NCBI GenBank assembly: GCA_046724665.1
Contig: JBKOWZ010000159.1
Coordinates: 1-16,499, forward strand
Length of the DNA: 16,499 nt
Origin: Actinocrinis sp046724665
GTDB taxonomy: Bacteria > Actinomycetota > Actinomycetes > Streptomycetales > Catenulisporaceae
Reading direction: 5' to 3'
Numbering within the stretch: position 1 is the stretch's first letter; every line of letters begins with the position of its first letter. Shown here in pieces: positions 15,466 through 16,499 of the stretch. Below the pieces are notes generated by a model. That model had not been told where the DNA came from. It was given only the letters and a program-made list of their open reading frames with translations, and did not search any database. A program made the position numbers and the translations under genes.

Positions 15466-16472
15466 TCGCCCCCTTCGACGGGCCGCGCGGCGCCCTCGGC
15501 GTCCGGCTCCCTACCGCCGCGGTCCTGCGGCCACACGCCGATGTGATCGGGCTCGAGCGCAAGCAGAACCCGCTCGCGCAGCCCCAGCGCCTCGGTGTAC
15601 TCATGCGGCAGCTGCACGCGGCCGGCCCGGTCGAGCACCGCGTACGACTGCGCGACCACCGAGCCGTCACCACCCTCGGCGCCGCGTTCGGAGCGCACCG
15701 TCTCGGTGCTGATCCGGCCGTCGCGGATCTCCACGGTGCGCCCGACCCGCTCGGAGACCGCGGCGTCGTGCGTCACGACCACCACCGTCACACCCAGCTC
15801 CTCGTTCGCCCCGCGCAGCGCGCCGAAAACCTCCTCGCTGGTCGCCGAGTCCAGCTCGCCGGTCGGCTCGTCCGCGAACAGCACCCGCGGCGCGTTCGCC
15901 AGGGCGGTCGCGATGGCGACCCGCTGCTGTTCGCCACCGGACAGCTGCGCCGGACGCCGGTCCCGGCAGTACCCGACGCCGAGCAGCTCCAGCAGGTCGC
16001 CGGCGCGCGAGACGCGCGCCTTGCGCCGCTTGCCGGTGTACGTCATCGGCAGCATCACGTTCTCGGCGGCGGTCAGGTACGGCAGCAGGTTGCGGCCGGT
16101 CTGCTGCCAGACGAAGCCGACCGTGCTGCGCCGGTAGTCCAGCCGCTCGCGCGCCTTCATCGTCATCAGGTCACGCCCGGCGACCCGCACCGCGCCCGCG
16201 GTCGGCTTGTCCAGGCCGGAGAGGATGTTGAGCAGGGTGGACTTGCCGCTGCCGGAGGCGCCGACGATCGCGACCAGCTCGCCGTCGCCCACCAGCAGGT
16301 CGAGGCCCTGCAACGCCTGCACCTCGACCTCGCCGGTCTGGTAGATGCGCACCAGGTTGTCGCAGACGATCTGCGCCGTCTCGCCGTACTGCGCGCGCCG
16401 CCGCGTCGCCGCCTCCTCGAGCTCGCGCAGCGTCGTGCTCTGATGCGTGTCCTGCATGCCAGCTCCCGTCAT
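15462..16472 (-). CDS. ABC transporter ATPase with C-terminal AbrB/SpoVT-like segment
   Basis: A 336-residue protein. Residues 36-255 are a MacB/LolD-type ATPase with Walker A GASGSGKST (71-79), Q-loop WQQTGRN (Q123/Q124), signature LSGGEQQ (177-183), Walker B VLFADE (197-202) and switch His H235. After a Gly/Glu linker, residues 277-315 (YAVLDRAGRVQLPHEYTEAL and the following GLRERVLLALEPDHIGVWP) resemble a swapped-hairpin AbrB/SpoVT/MazE DNA-binding fold with its GRVxLP core. A coiled Arg/Glu-rich N-terminus (RELEEAATRRRAQ) precedes the ATPase domain. The start at 16472 overlaps the preceding stop (ATGA); a second ATG at 16457 with GGGAG upstream is an alternative. The C-terminal part may be a dimerisation or binding element rather than a true transcription factor. 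Confidence 0.88.
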   Translation of the reverse strand: MTGAGMQDTHQSTTLRELEEAATRRRAQYGETAQIVCDNLVRIYQTGEVEVQALQGLDLLVGDGELVAIVGASGSGKSTLLNILSGLDKPTAGAVRVAGRDLMTMKARERLDYRRSTVGFVWQQTGRNLLPYLTAAENVMLPMTYTGKRRKARVSRAGDLLELLGVGYCRDRRPAQLSGGEQQRVAIATALANAPRVLFADEPTGELDSATSEEVFGALRGANEELGVTVVVVTHDAAVSERVGRTVEIRDGRISTETVRSERGAEGGDGSVVAQSYAVLDRAGRVQLPHEYTEALGLRERVLLALEPDHIGVWPQDRGGREPDAEGAARPVEGGE

Positions 16473-16499
16473 GAGGCGCGCTCGTCGCGCAGGAAGGAC
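16469..16499 (-). CDS. 3' end of a probable ABC permease gene (partial)
   Basis: Nine codons (SFLRDERAS) and a TGA that overlaps the next ATG by 4 bp are visible before the window edge. The overlap shows a coupled upstream gene. By context (two MacB/LolD-type ATPases) an FtsX-like permease is the likeliest product, but the sequence is too short to prove it. Confidence 0.45.
   Translation of the reverse strand, partial: SFLRDERAS

Noticed and set aside
13550..15673. A 707-codon minus-strand frame running across the patatin and both ABC ATPase regions
   Set aside because: It overlaps three well-supported genes in other frames and has no domain of its own.

Overview
This is a very GC-rich, gene-dense window with strong third-position GC bias, GTG starts, ATGA-overlapping operons and several secreted polysaccharide-active or protein-active enzymes. 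That points to a filamentous soil actinobacterium (Streptomyces/Catenulispora-like). No rRNA, tRNA, CRISPR array, insertion sequence or phage gene was seen.

Layout. (1) 1-3687 is a secretome block. It holds a 5'-truncated G1-type glutamic peptidase with a C-terminal propeller-like repeat domain (+), a convergent CBM2-GH12 endoglucanase (-) with LacI-type palindromes upstream, and a small secreted ricin-B/CBM13 lectin (-). (2) 3788-6184 is a metal block. It holds a CDF cation exporter (-), then what looks like the wreck of a zinc-uptake ABC operon (-): a C-terminal scrap of permease, a frameshifted ATPase, and a C-terminal scrap of the solute-binding protein. Two Zur-box-like sites lie just upstream. 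(3) 6273-8753 is the M1 zinc aminopeptidase pepN (+), followed by a convergent 72-aa protein and an APH-fold kinase-like gene (both -). (4) 10042-13213 is a tightly overlapping three-gene operon (-): a fatty-acid alpha-dioxygenase-like haem protein, a SnoaL-like protein and a six-helix membrane protein of unknown family. Across a 507-bp regulatory gap rich in inverted repeats, a patatin-like lipase (13721, +) is divergently transcribed. (5) 14695-16499 is the 3' end of an ABC export operon (-): two MacB/LolD-type ATPases, the first carrying a C-terminal AbrB/SpoVT-like segment, preceded by the last codons of a probable permease.

The most interesting idea is that the patatin and the alpha-dioxygenase operon form one lipid-signal (oxylipin-type) module. 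The lipase would release free fatty acids, the alpha-dioxygenase would oxygenate them at C2, and the SnoaL-like and membrane proteins would process, sense or move the product. The second is the decaying zinc-uptake operon, which seems to have kept its zinc operators and ribosome site after losing most of its coding sequence, next to a zinc peptidase that could now be using those operators.
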